Shown in pieces: positions 50,728 through 59,711 of a stretch of DNA of 64,000 nucleotides (its first letter is position 1; the number at the start of each line of letters is the position of its first letter). Where the stretch lies: the NCBI GenBank assembly GCA_937927415.1, contig CALBDS010000004.1, forward strand, positions 496,001-560,000. Reading direction: 5' to 3'. The DNA is from an uncultured Rhodospirillaceae bacterium. Its GTDB lineage: Bacteria; Pseudomonadota; Alphaproteobacteria; Azospirillales; Azospirillaceae. The notes beneath the pieces are model-generated. The model was not told the origin of the DNA. It saw only the letters and a program-made list of their open reading frames with translations, and did not search any database. Made by a program: the position numbers and the translations under genes.

Positions 50728-51492
50728 ATGGACCCCGACAAGCTTGCCAAAGTTCTCGCCATGGCCGAGTCGGAGCATCAGGGCGAGGCTCTCTCCGCCC
50801 TGCGTGCCGCCCGGATCATGCTGTCGCGGGCCGGGCTGACCTTCCGCGATCTGGCGCTCGCCACCCGGCAGCCCGCCGATCCCCCCTCCCAGGCCCCCAT
50901 CACCCCGCCGCCGCCCGCCGCCACCCCGGCCAAGCCGCCGCCACCCGACCAGATGCTGCTGGCCCTGCGCCGGCAGGTGAGTGATCTGGAGCGGGAAACC
51001 TCCGTGCTGAAGCGCCAGTTGGACAAGGCCATCACCGAAGCGGAAAAGCAGCGGGAGGAAGCCGACCGCTGGCGCACGCTGGCCCGCGAAACCGCCGAAA
51101 AGCTGTGGGATCTGGGCAAGGCGCTGGAACGGCGCAACATCCGCTACACCGCCGTCCAGAAACGCCGCGCCGTGCTGGACCTGCTGCAGGATCCCGGCAG
51201 CGCCCTTTTGTCGGACCACGAGATTGCCCGGCGGGTGGGCAGTTCACCGCAGATGGTGTCCCACTGGCGCCGCCGGCTGGCCATCGTCGCCCGCAAGCTG
51301 CGTCTGCTGCCGGTGCAGCAGCGCGGCCGCGGCCTGTGGCTGTCCAGCGGGCTGCTGCAACGGCGCACCCCCGACGACGGGCGCCGCCGCTGGATCGGCT
51401 TTACCCCCGATGTCACCATCGCCGGCGGGCGGCAGGACAATGCCGGCAGGCGTCAGGATAAAATCGCCAGCCTTCAGGGCACCAGGCGGTAA
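50728..51492 (+). CDS. DUF2786-like N-terminus, coiled coil and HTH: hypothetical DNA-binding protein
   Basis: A 254-residue protein. Residues 1-45 (LAKVLAMAESEHQGEALSAL) resemble DUF2786. A Pro-rich linker (~55-75) follows, then a coiled coil (~78-130, LRRQVSDLERETSVLKRQLD), and finally a helix-turn-helix (~148-200: LLSDHEIARRVGSSPQMVSH). The gene overlaps the convergent response regulator by 19 bp at the 3' end. No known name. It may be a regulator using multimerisation through the coil. Confidence 0.75.
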   Translation: MDPDKLAKVLAMAESEHQGEALSALRAARIMLSRAGLTFRDLALATRQPADPPSQAPITPPPPAATPAKPPPPDQMLLALRRQVSDLERETSVLKRQLDKAITEAEKQREEADRWRTLARETAEKLWDLGKALERRNIRYTAVQKRRAVLDLLQDPGSALLSDHEIARRVGSSPQMVSHWRRRLAIVARKLRLLPVQQRGRGLWLSSGLLQRRTPDDGRRRWIGFTPDVTIAGGRQDNAGRRQDKIASLQGTRR

Positions 51493-52187
51493 CCGCCCGG
51501 CTCGGTCACCAGGATGGTGGCGTTGGCCGGGTCCGTTTCGATCTTCTGGCGCAGGCGGTAGATGTGGGTTTCCAGCGTGTGGGTGGTGACCCCGGCGCTG
51601 TAGCCCCACACCTCCCCCAACAGCTCTTCCCGCCCGACCACGCCGGAGCCGGAGCCGCTGCGGGCACGGTGCAGATAGTCCAGGATGGCCGCTTCCTTTT
51701 CGGTCAGCCGCACCCGCCGCCCATCCTCCGGCATCTCCAGCAGCTTGGCGGCGGGACGGAAGCGGTAAGGGCCGATGGACAGGGGTGCGCCCCCGTGGGC
51801 CGAGGCCCGGCGGGCCGCCGCCTCCTGCAAGGCGCGCAGACGGGACACCAGGGTGCCCAGGCGGAACGGGCGGGCCAGGGTTTCGCTGGCCCCGGCCTCC
51901 AGCCCGGCCACCGCCCCCGCCTCGTCGCCGGCACGGGTCAGCAGGATCACCGGCCCCTCCATCCCCGCATCGCGCAGGCGGCGGCACAGGCCCGGCCCGT
52001 CCAGATCCGGCAGGCTGGATCCCACCACCGCCGCCGCCGGCATCCCATCGAGCACTGCGGCCAGAGCATCGGCGGCGGTCCCCGCCTCCACGATCTCCAC
52101 CTCGTCCAGAAGCGGAAGCTGTTCGGCCACCGACTGGCGCAGGGCCACGTCGTCATCGGCCAGAAGAATGCGGGAAAGGGAGGTCAT
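51474..52187 (-). CDS. OmpR/PhoB-type response regulator with degenerate receiver
   Basis: A 237-residue protein: receiver (~6-118) and winged-helix DNA-binding domain (~135-235: VRLTEKEAAILDYLHRA, THTLETHIYRLRQKIE). The receiver keeps the acidic cluster ADDD (10-13) and T84, but the phosphoacceptor position is Gly56 (VVGSSLPDLDG) and the conserved Lys is Arg106 (ARPF). It therefore probably cannot be phosphorylated normally. No histidine kinase is nearby. Start ATG 52187; a GTG four codons upstream is an alternative. Confidence 0.9.
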   Translation of the reverse strand: MTSLSRILLADDDVALRQSVAEQLPLLDEVEIVEAGTAADALAAVLDGMPAAAVVGSSLPDLDGPGLCRRLRDAGMEGPVILLTRAGDEAGAVAGLEAGASETLARPFRLGTLVSRLRALQEAAARRASAHGGAPLSIGPYRFRPAAKLLEMPEDGRRVRLTEKEAAILDYLHRARSGSGSGVVGREELLGEVWGYSAGVTTHTLETHIYRLRQKIETDPANATILVTEPGGYRLVP

Positions 52188-52508
52188 GGGAGGAAACACC
52201 CGTCGTCACAGCGGCAAACCCTAACACGGGCGCCCGGTCTTTGTCCTTCGCGCCGCGCGGGAAAGCCCGATGATGAACCGCCGCCTTTTTCCTAGAGAAA
52301 ATATAGACTATTGTGGAGTCATAACGAAATTCCGACCAGCACCGCCTATCAATCCGGTATCGAAACGATATAGTCGCCATCCATTGTTGCAGCCCAGGCA
52401 ACGGTGCGGCGCAGCCAACGGCATGCATGCGGTTTTGCATTTCCGCTCCATCGGGGCTAGGGTTTTGGCTTGCTTTGCTTCGCCCCTGCATCATCGCCCC
52501 ATACCGCC
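52188..52508. other. Intergenic region upstream of ribA and the response regulator
   Basis: A divergent promoter region of ~320 bp with an AT-rich middle (52290-52330). No FMN riboswitch consensus was recognised and no small gene is supported. Confidence 0.5.
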
Positions 52509-53657
52509 ATGCCCGCCGACATCCGCACCCCGACCGCCCTTCCCCTTGACGATGCCGTTCTCCGGGCGGTGGACCGGGCGCTTGCCGCCCTGCGCCGGGG
52601 GGAGCCGGTGGCGATTCTGTCCGCCGACGGCACCCCGGCGCTGGCCCTGGGCATGGAATCGGTCACGCCGGATTCGGTGGAAACGCTGAAACGGCTGGCC
52701 GGCGGCGGGGCGCCGGTGCTGGCGCTGACCCGCCGCCGCGCCCTGGTGCTGGGTCTGCCCGCGGCGGACAGCGGGGCGGTGGTTCTGTCGCAGACGGGCG
52801 GCATCGCGGTGGAAACCGCGCTGGCCCTGGCCGACCCGGAAATGGGCAACGGCCCCACCCTGCCCCCCGGCCTGTCGGCGGTCCCGGCCCCGGTGGGCTG
52901 TGCCGCGGCGGCGGCGGTGGATCTGGCCAAGCTGGCGCGCCTGCTGCCGGCGGCGGTGCTGGTGCCCGTCGCCCTGCCCCCCGGCGGTGACATGGCGGCG
53001 TGGTGTGAGCGCCACGACGTGCTGACCGTCACCGCCCGCCATGTGGAGGATTACCGCGTCCATGTGGTGCGCAGCCTGCGGCGGGTGGCCGACGCGCGGG
53101 TGCCGCTGGACGGGGCGGAGGACACACGGGTGGTCGCCTTCCGCCCGGCCGACGGCGGGCCGGAGTATCTGGCCATCGTCATCGGCGAACCGGACCCGGC
53201 GCAGCCGGTGCTGGCGCGCCTGCATTCGGAATGCTTCACCGGCGACCTGCTGGGCAGCCTGCGCTGCGATTGCGGCGAGCAGTTGCGCGGGGCCATCCGC
53301 GAAATCTCCACCGCCGGCAGCGGCGTGCTGCTCTATCTGGCGCAGGAGGGGCGCGGGATCGGTCTGGTGAACAAGCTGCGCGCCTACCGCCTGCAGGACC
53401 GCGGGTTCGACACGGTGGACGCCAACGAACTGCTGGGGTTCGAGGCGGACGAGCGCGTCTATCTGCCGGCGGCGGAAATGCTGCGGCAACTGGGGTACGG
53501 CCGGGTGCGGCTGATGACCAACAACCCGGAAAAGCTGCGCCAGCTTGCCCGCTGCGGGATCGAGGTGGTGGAGCGGGTGCCGCACATCTTCCCCTCCAAC
53601 GGCCACAACGCCGCCTATCTGCGCACCAAGGCCGAACGCAGCGGGCACATGTTCTGA
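52509..53657 (+). CDS. ribA: GTP cyclohydrolase II
   Basis: A 382-residue protein. The C-terminal ~195 residues are RibA: zinc ligands in SECFTGDLLGSLRCDCG, the LAQEGRGIGLVNKLRAY motif with the catalytic Arg, and TNNPEKLRQL. It opens GTP to the first riboflavin precursor. The N-terminal ~185 residues (SADGTPALALGMESVTPDSV) resemble the RibB domain layout but lack RibB catalytic motifs, as in several alphaproteobacterial RibA proteins, and may be regulatory. Start ATG 52509 lies ~320 bp from the divergent regulator gene. Confidence 0.93.
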   Translation: MPADIRTPTALPLDDAVLRAVDRALAALRRGEPVAILSADGTPALALGMESVTPDSVETLKRLAGGGAPVLALTRRRALVLGLPAADSGAVVLSQTGGIAVETALALADPEMGNGPTLPPGLSAVPAPVGCAAAAAVDLAKLARLLPAAVLVPVALPPGGDMAAWCERHDVLTVTARHVEDYRVHVVRSLRRVADARVPLDGAEDTRVVAFRPADGGPEYLAIVIGEPDPAQPVLARLHSECFTGDLLGSLRCDCGEQLRGAIREISTAGSGVLLYLAQEGRGIGLVNKLRAYRLQDRGFDTVDANELLGFEADERVYLPAAEMLRQLGYGRVRLMTNNPEKLRQLARCGIEVVERVPHIFPSNGHNAAYLRTKAERSGHMF

Positions 53658-53689
53658 TACCGAACCGACCTTTGATACTGAAAAGGCGG

Positions 53690-53713
53690 GGGCCGTTCCG
53701 GGTGCGGAACGGT
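53690..53713 (-). terminator. Terminator of the chemoreceptor gene
   Basis: On the minus strand GACCGTTCC-(loop)-GGAACGGC is followed by ccccgccTTTTC. It begins at the stop codon. Confidence 0.65.
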
Positions 53714-55197
53714 CAGCGTGACAGCACCTGCACCGCATCCTTGGTCTTGGACACCGCGGTGTGGACCTGCTGGACGGCGGCGCTGATGTCGGCGATGCCG
53801 CTGGAGATGGTGGTGACCGCGCGGGATGCGCTCTGCATCGACGACGACATGCTGCTGGTGACGGCACTTTGCTCCTCCACCGCGCCGGCGGTGGTGGTCA
53901 CATATTCCTTCACCATGCCGATGGATTGGCGGATACCGTCCAGCGACGACACCACGGTGCCGGCAACCCCCTGCACCGCTTCGATCTCGCGGGAAATCTG
54001 CTCGGTGGCGTTCGCCGCCTGATTGGCGAGGTTCTTCACCTCGTTGGCGACCACGGCAAAGCCGCGCCCGGCCTCGCCGGCACGGGCGGATTCGATGGTG
54101 GCGTTGAGCGCCAGCAGGTTGATCTGTCCGGCGATGCTCTGGATCAGCCCGACGATGCCGCTCATGGCCTGGGCCGCGTCGGCCAGCCGCTGCGTGGCGT
54201 CCCCCGCCGACTGGACCTGATTGAAAGCCTGATCCGACGCCATCCGCGACCGGCCCATGCTTTCGGATATGGAATTGATGGACGCGGCCAGTTCTTCGGC
54301 CGCCGACGCCACCATCTGCACATTGCCCGAGGTGTCCTGAACCGCATCGGCGGTCCCGCCGGCCTGCCGGGAGGACAGGGCGATGGCGCTGTCGATGTCG
54401 GCGAAGTTGGTGTCGAGCAGATTTTTCAGATTGTTCAGCAGTTCGATGTTGCGGGTGATGTCGGTGGCGTACTTCACCACCTTGTACGGCTTGCCGTAGG
54501 CATCGAGGATGGGGTTGTAGGAGGCTTCGATCCAGACCTCCCGCCCGCCCTTGCCGATCCGCTTGTACTGGCCCGCCTGATACTGTCCCCGGCGCAACGA
54601 CGCCCAGAAATTCTGATACTCCGCCGAGGAGGCATAGGCCGGTTCGACGAACAGACTGTGCTTACGGCCCTTGATCTCCGCCAGGGTATAGCCAAGCGTT
54701 GCCAGGAAATTATCGTTGGCGGTCAGAACCGTGCCATCCAGATCGAATTCGATCACCGCCTGAGATTTCTGGATCGCGTTCACCTGTCCCTGCAGGTCGG
54801 CGTATTCCTGTTTGTTGCGGGTGATGTCGGTGGCGTACTTGACGATTTTGTACGGCCTGCCGTGTCCGTCGAGGATCGGGTTGTACGAACCTTCGATCCA
54901 GACTTCCCGCCCGCCCTTGGCGATTCGCTTGTACTGGGCCGCCTGATAATCCCCCCGGCGCAGTGTGGCCCAGAAGTTCTGATACTCCTGTGATGCGGCA
55001 TAGGCCGGTTCGACGAACAGGCTGTGCTTGCGGCCCTTCACCTCTTCCAGAGTGTACCCCATCAGGGTCAGGAAATTGCGGTTCGCGGCCAGCACAGTAC
55101 CATCGAGGTCAAATTCGATGATGGCTTGCGACTTGTCCAGTGCGGCAAGTTTTGCGCTCTGGTCCCGCTGTTCCTGGGAGGAGGAGAAAGGCCACAT
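53713..55197 (-). CDS. Soluble methyl-accepting chemotaxis protein with tandem PAS domains
   Basis: A ~494-residue chemoreceptor lacking membrane helices. Two PAS domains (~20-130 and ~140-255) share most residues (RKHSLFVEPAYA, EYQNFWA-LRRG, GGREVWIE-SYNPILD, KYATDITRN). They are followed by a signalling domain whose hairpin tip is INLLALNATIESARAGEAGRGFAVVA. The YNPILD PAS class can bind flavin or heme, but no cofactor residue can be assigned here. It relays an internal signal to CheA. Start ATG 55197 is preceded by aaggag. Confidence 0.94.
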   Translation of the reverse strand: MWPFSSSQEQRDQSAKLAALDKSQAIIEFDLDGTVLAANRNFLTLMGYTLEEVKGRKHSLFVEPAYAASQEYQNFWATLRRGDYQAAQYKRIAKGGREVWIEGSYNPILDGHGRPYKIVKYATDITRNKQEYADLQGQVNAIQKSQAVIEFDLDGTVLTANDNFLATLGYTLAEIKGRKHSLFVEPAYASSAEYQNFWASLRRGQYQAGQYKRIGKGGREVWIEASYNPILDAYGKPYKVVKYATDITRNIELLNNLKNLLDTNFADIDSAIALSSRQAGGTADAVQDTSGNVQMVASAAEELAASINSISESMGRSRMASDQAFNQVQSAGDATQRLADAAQAMSGIVGLIQSIAGQINLLALNATIESARAGEAGRGFAVVANEVKNLANQAANATEQISREIEAVQGVAGTVVSSLDGIRQSIGMVKEYVTTTAGAVEEQSAVTSSMSSSMQSASRAVTTISSGIADISAAVQQVHTAVSKTKDAVQVLSR

Positions 55198-55632
55198 GAT
55201 AGGCGGACTCCTTGATCGGGCATAATGGAACATGCAAAGACAAGCATCGGCGCGCCATCAACGACGGCGCGGCACATTCAAAGCGGTATCTGCATCCTAG
55301 AGTATGATCTCAAATTTTCGCATAATTTTTCAAGATGAAATCCGCCGAATACAAGGGAAAAACTACCTACGTATCTCGCATGAAGATTGAAAAATTTTGT
55401 TATCTCATTTTTTTGTTGCCGGTTTGGTTTTAAAAACCAACCACTATAGCGGAGTCTTTAGTTTGCGGCCTGGAAAAAGAAAGCCCCTTTCCGCAGGGGC
55501 GAAAAGGGGCAGCCAGGTTTGATCGGCTGAAACGTCCAGGATCACACACGGAACTTTGTACGAATCCGGTTTCCGTCTGGATCACGCCCGCCGAAAAAAA
55601 TTTCATCCCTTATGTAACGAAACGCCGGAGGG
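55198..55632. other. AT-rich intergenic region with terminator
   Basis: A 435-bp region without a gene. It contains an 8-bp-arm palindrome ttggttttaaaaaccaa (55424-55440). A minus-strand terminator for the DUF2892 gene, GCCCCTTTT...AAAGGGGC, is at 55483-55510, followed by TTTCTTTTT. The AT-rich block (55300-55440) probably includes the chemoreceptor promoter. Confidence 0.6.
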
Positions 55633-55830
55633 TCAGGAATCCCGCCGGACGGAGCAGGTCTTGATCCCGAACGGCAGATAGGCCGGGCAGAAGCCGATCA
55701 CCGCCGTCAGCAGCGGGATAAGCCCGATCCAGCCCCACGGGGTTTGCGGGCCGACAAAGACCAGGGCGATAAGCACAAGACCGATCACCGCGCGCAACGC
55801 GCGATCCACGCCGCCGACATTCTGCATCAT
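55633..55830 (-). CDS. DUF2892 (YgaP-like) small membrane protein
   Basis: A 65-residue protein with the DUF2892 signature: start QNVGGVDRALRAVIGLVLIA, a second hydrophobic segment (GWIGLIPLLTAVIGFCPAYL), and the end PFGIKTC. Two membrane helices form a hairpin. Related domains are fused to rhodanese in YgaP, linking the family to sulfur metabolism, but the function alone is unknown. The ATG at 55830 follows aaaaggaatgcc. Confidence 0.9.
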   Translation of the reverse strand: MMQNVGGVDRALRAVIGLVLIALVFVGPQTPWGWIGLIPLLTAVIGFCPAYLPFGIKTCSVRRDS

Positions 55831-56068
55831 GGCATTCCTTTTCTGATGTCCGGTGTTCCGGTCCGTGTTCCCGCGGCCCGGCGGCCGGCACCCCCGCCGG
55901 ACCATGGTGCCGGTATAAGGGGTGCGGCACTGCCTGTCTGTGACCAAGTCACGCAACAGCCCCGCCGGGACCAGGGGTGGCGCACAATGACGCGGGGTGC
56001 CCCTGGACACCCGACGCCCCAAGGTTTACCTTACAGTGTGTGACAATCTGCTTTTGCCGAGGGATCCC

Positions 56069-56617
56069 ATGTACCGCGACAATTCGCTGATGCCGAAAGA
56101 GGCTGTGCGCCTTGCCGTGCTGGGCACGCTGATCCAGGGCGGCGCCATGCGCTATGCCGATCTCGCCTCGTCGGTGCGCCATTTCCTCGACCGCATCATG
56201 GGGCCGTCGCTGGACCTGATGGGCACCTCGCTGGAGATGCTGCGCTATGAGGGGCTGATCGCGGCCCTGGACGGCACCGGCATGGAGGACAACGCCCTGT
56301 TGGGCGCCACCGACGCCGGCCGGGCGGAATTCGACACGCTGATGCGCGCCAACGTGCGTCTGCCGTCCACCGACGGGCTGAACAAGCTGGTGGTGGCGCT
56401 GAAGATGCGCTTTCTGCATCTGCTGGACGATGACGAGGTGCGGCGGGAACAGGTGGACCAGCTGGTCATGCTGCACGAAACCGAACTGGCCCGGCTGGCC
56501 GACCTGAAGCGCCACCATGCCGGCGACGGCGGCTATCTGTCCGCGTGGCTGGATCATGATGTCGCCCAGGCCGAAGCGCGGCTGGCGTGGTTCAACGACC
56601 TTCTCGAACGCCTGTAA
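56069..56617 (+). CDS. PadR-like winged-helix regulator
   Basis: A 182-residue protein. The first ~90 residues have a winged-helix pattern (KEAVRLAVLGTLIQGGAMRYADLASSVR ... SLEMLRYEGLIAAL), and the C-terminal half is a long helical region (~110-180), as in PadR-type repressors that dimerise through C-terminal helices. It is divergent from the DUF2892 gene with ~240 bp between. Regulon and ligand are unknown; the match to PadR is by layout, not by a diagnostic motif. Confidence 0.65.
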   Translation: MYRDNSLMPKEAVRLAVLGTLIQGGAMRYADLASSVRHFLDRIMGPSLDLMGTSLEMLRYEGLIAALDGTGMEDNALLGATDAGRAEFDTLMRANVRLPSTDGLNKLVVALKMRFLHLLDDDEVRREQVDQLVMLHETELARLADLKRHHAGDGGYLSAWLDHDVAQAEARLAWFNDLLERL

Positions 56618-56760
56618 ACCCGAACGGCTGTAAACCCGAACGGCGGGGGCGGACGTTTCTTCGTCCGCTTATTTTTTTACCCGTTGCGACATGGCGTCGT
56701 TTGTTTCGCTTCCGGTATCTGGTGTAACGTTCTGCCCCGTTGCATTCACCTGTACCGGAA

Positions 56761-57546
56761 ATGGCGTCCATGGCCCGCTCTGCCTCCCCCGAAGATCTTG
56801 AAGACCGCCTGCGCGTCGAGTTCGTCGATGACGCCCGTGACCGTCTGCAGGTGATGTACGACGCCCTGGACGCGCTGGCCAAGGGAACCCGGAGCGAGGC
56901 CGACGTGATCGGCGTCATCCGGCTGGAAACCCATAACTTCAAGGGCATGGGCACGTCGTTCGGCTATCCCACCGTCAGCCTGATCGCCCACCGCCTAGAA
57001 GATTACCTGAGCGGCCTGACCCGGCTCGGCGAACGCGAAGTCAGCGACATTCAGATCTTCCTGGACCGCACGTCGGAGGTGGTGGACCGCGCCGAGCAGC
57101 CGGCGCTGGCGGAAACCAACCGCATCATCCGCGCCCTGCCCGCCCGCTACCGGTTCGAGATCACCGACGTCGAAATCCGCGACGTGGAAATCATGCTGGT
57201 CACCCCGTCCAAGGTGGTGGCGAAGAAGGTCGGCGGCGAACTGGCGGCCTGCGGCTTCCGCACGGTGACGGTCAGCGACCCCATCGAATCCATCAGCATC
57301 GCCGTGCGGGTGCCGCCCGACATGCTGATCGCGTCGCTGGTGATGGACGGGCTGTCGGGGCTGGACCTGATCCGCGGCCTGCGGGCCATGAGCATCACCA
57401 AGAACGTGCCGATGGCGCTGCTGACCTCCATGAGCCTGGACAACCCGGCGCTGAAGGAAATCCCGCAAGGGGTGGCGGTGATCCGGGTGGGTGAGCATTT
57501 CGGCGACGATTTCGCCGGCGCCGTCACCCGCTTCAACCTCGGCTGA
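56761..57546 (+). CDS. HPt domain - pseudo-receiver protein
   Basis: A 261-residue protein. The N-terminal helical HPt-like domain (~10-125) has His58 in LETHNFKGMGTSFGYP, the phosphotransfer site. The C-terminal part (~145-260) follows the receiver fold, but the phosphoacceptor is Ser (LIASLVMDGLSGLDL) and the acidic pair is missing (IMLVTPSKVV). It could accept or hold phosphate from a kinase and bind partners through the pseudo-receiver. Start ATG 56761, with a second ATG three codons later. No partner kinase is nearby; the soluble chemoreceptor is 1.5 kb upstream. Confidence 0.82.
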   Translation: MASMARSASPEDLEDRLRVEFVDDARDRLQVMYDALDALAKGTRSEADVIGVIRLETHNFKGMGTSFGYPTVSLIAHRLEDYLSGLTRLGEREVSDIQIFLDRTSEVVDRAEQPALAETNRIIRALPARYRFEITDVEIRDVEIMLVTPSKVVAKKVGGELAACGFRTVTVSDPIESISIAVRVPPDMLIASLVMDGLSGLDLIRGLRAMSITKNVPMALLTSMSLDNPALKEIPQGVAVIRVGEHFGDDFAGAVTRFNLG

Positions 57547-57594
57547 TCCCCGGACGGGCGCCCGCCCCGGTGCCGGGGGCGGGCGTTGTCCCGG

Positions 57595-58344
57595 TCAGAA
57601 CAGGTGCTGGCCGCCGGTGATGAACACCTCGGTCCCGGTGACATAGGTGGTGTCGGGACCGCACAGGGTATAGATGACCGCCGCCACCTCCTCCGGTGTG
57701 CCCATGCGTTTCAGGGGGATGCGGGGGATCAGCACATCGTATTCCGGGCCGGTCATGGCGGTTTCGATCTCGCCCGGTGCGACCGCGTTGACCCGCACGC
57801 CGATTTCGGCGAACTCCACCGCCATTTCCCGCGTCAGCCCCGACAGGGCGGCCTTGGACGTGGAATAAGCCGATCCGGCAAAGGCGTGGACCGCGTGCCC
57901 GGCGATGGAGGTCACGTTGACGATGGCCCCCTTGCCGCGGGCCAGCGGAGCGGCGAAGCCGCGGGCCAGCACCAGCGGCGCGAAGAAATTCAGCTCGAAC
58001 ACCCGGTACCAGCCGGCGATGTCGCCGTTCAGGCAGCCCAGCCGCTCCTTGATCGGGGTCTTGGGCGATACCCCGGCGTTGTTGACCAGGGCGTGCAGCG
58101 GGGTGCCGTCCAGCACCCGGTTCGCCTCCTCGATGAAGGCGCTGCGGCTGGCCGGGTCCGACAGGTCTGTGGCGATGTGGTGGGTCCAGTTGGGATCGCG
58201 GCGGCAATGGGCCGGCACGTCCTCACGCGAGCAGGAGATCACCCGCCAGCCTTCGGCGCTGAACCGCGCGACGGTGGCGTGTCCGATACCCCGGCTGGCG
58301 CCGGTCAGGATGACGGTCTTGCGATGCGGCATGGTGGCGTCCAT
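57595..58344 (-). CDS. Short-chain dehydrogenase/reductase (FabG-like)
   Basis: A ~249-residue classical SDR. The NAD(P) motif is TGASRGIG, NNAG is present, the catalytic Ser-Tyr-Lys lies in VTSIAGHAVHAFAGSAYSTSK, and the C-terminus is YVTGTEVFITGGQHLF. Substrate unknown; the FabG-like arrangement suits 3-ketoacyl or sugar/alcohol substrates. The start MDATMPHRKT at 58344 is favoured by caggat upstream; the internal ATG at 58332 is possible. Confidence 0.92.
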   Translation of the reverse strand: MDATMPHRKTVILTGASRGIGHATVARFSAEGWRVISCSREDVPAHCRRDPNWTHHIATDLSDPASRSAFIEEANRVLDGTPLHALVNNAGVSPKTPIKERLGCLNGDIAGWYRVFELNFFAPLVLARGFAAPLARGKGAIVNVTSIAGHAVHAFAGSAYSTSKAALSGLTREMAVEFAEIGVRVNAVAPGEIETAMTGPEYDVLIPRIPLKRMGTPEEVAAVIYTLCGPDTTYVTGTEVFITGGQHLF

Positions 58345-58438
58345 GCTATCCTGGACGCGGGCAATACTCCAGCAGGCTCTTTGCCTTTTCCCCCCTCCCC
58401 GGCCTATGGTGCAGGGGGCCGGCGTTCGGAGAAAAACA

Positions 58439-58990
58439 ATGATCGAGGCGCTGCTGGCCGCTCCGCTGGTCCAGGGGATCGGGCTGCTGGGCACGCTGGG
58501 GGGAATGCTGTGGCCGCTGTTTCCCGGACGCCGGGGGATGCTGGCGGCCCAGACCATCACCAGCGTGTTCTTCACCATCCATTATGCCCTGCTGGGGGCG
58601 CAGACGGGGGCGGTGATGAACAGCCTGTCGGCGGTGCAGGCGGCGGCGGCGATCCCGCTGGGCACCCGCCCCGGCTTCCGCCTGGTCTATCTGGCCACCA
58701 CCGTTCCCATCGCGGCCGGGCTGGCGCTGACGTGGAACGGGTGGCCGTCGCTGTTCGCGGCGGCGGGCACCCTGCTCATCACGCTGGCCCGCTATCAGGT
58801 GAGTGTGGTGTGGTTCCGCGTGCTGATGGCGGTGGGGCTGCCGTGCTGGTTCGGCCATAACCTGATGGTGGTGTCGGTGCCGGGGATGATATCCGACGTG
58901 GTGGGGATGACGGTGAACGGGGTGATGCTGGTCCGCCTGCTGGCCGTGCGCGCCCCTGTCCGCGAGGGAGTTGTGGGAGAGAACGCATGA
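58439..58990 (+). CDS. YgjV family inner-membrane protein
   Basis: A 183-residue membrane protein with about six hydrophobic segments (LVQGIGLLGTLGGMLWPLF; IHYALLGAQTGAVMNSLSAV; PCWFGHNLMVVSVPGMI). The pattern matches the YgjV/DUF1198-like group of unknown function, possibly a transporter. A cggag ribosome site lies 8 bp before ATG 58439. Its stop overlaps the start of the Crp/Fnr gene (ATGA), so the two are co-expressed. Confidence 0.82.
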   Translation: MIEALLAAPLVQGIGLLGTLGGMLWPLFPGRRGMLAAQTITSVFFTIHYALLGAQTGAVMNSLSAVQAAAAIPLGTRPGFRLVYLATTVPIAAGLALTWNGWPSLFAAAGTLLITLARYQVSVVWFRVLMAVGLPCWFGHNLMVVSVPGMISDVVGMTVNGVMLVRLLAVRAPVREGVVGENA

Positions 58991-59700
58991 GCACGACACC
59001 CGGCATTGCCGGACTGCGGCCTCAGGATGCCGCCCTGCTGCGGGACAACGCCCTGTTCCAGCGGCTGAGCGACCGCGCGCTCTCCACGCTGGTGGCGACG
59101 GCGCAGGTGCGCACCGTCGCCCGCGGGACCACCCTGTTCGTGCAGGACGAGGCGGCGGACCGTTTCTTCGTGCTGCTGGAAGGGTGGGTGAAGCTGTACC
59201 GCCTGACCCCCGACGGGACGGAGGCGGTGGTCAACATCGTCGCCCCCGGCGAAACCTTTGCCGAAGCCGCGATGTTCGCCAGCGGCCAGTTTCCCGTCTG
59301 CGCCGAGGCAGTGGCCGAATCCCGCCTGCTGACCATCACCGCCGAGGGCTTCGCCCGCAGCCTGCATCAGGACGACGGCATCGCCTTTGCCATGCTGGGG
59401 TCGCTGTCGGTGCGGCTGCGTCATCTGGTGCAGCAGATCGAACAGCTTCAGGTGCAGCCCACCGCCCAGCGCGTGGGATCGTTCCTGCTGCGCTTCTGCC
59501 CGCCCGGCACCGGGTCGGCCATGTTCGCCCTGCCCTTCGACAAGGCGCTGATCGCCCGGCGGCTGGGGATGCAGCCGGAAACCTTTTCCCGCGCCCTGTC
59601 CAAGCTGCGCGGGATCGGGGTGGAAACCCAGGGCGGCACCGTGTCGGTGGCTGATCTGGACGAATTGCGCCGTTTCTGCCAGGGCGACGGCGGAAACTGA
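58987..59700 (+). CDS. Crp/Fnr-family transcriptional regulator
   Basis: A 237-residue regulator: N-terminal cyclic-nucleotide-binding fold (~20-130; GETFAEAAMFASGQFPVCAE) and C-terminal winged helix (~165-225; LIARRLGMQPETFSRALSKL). The Cys cluster of FNR is absent and the cAMP-type RxAS motif is not conserved, so it resembles Dnr/NnrR- or heme-responsive members. Signal unknown. It is coupled to the ygjV gene by a 4-bp overlap. Confidence 0.92.
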   Translation: MSTTPGIAGLRPQDAALLRDNALFQRLSDRALSTLVATAQVRTVARGTTLFVQDEAADRFFVLLEGWVKLYRLTPDGTEAVVNIVAPGETFAEAAMFASGQFPVCAEAVAESRLLTITAEGFARSLHQDDGIAFAMLGSLSVRLRHLVQQIEQLQVQPTAQRVGSFLLRFCPPGTGSAMFALPFDKALIARRLGMQPETFSRALSKLRGIGVETQGGTVSVADLDELRRFCQGDGGN

Positions 59701-59711
59701 TTCCCATGCTT

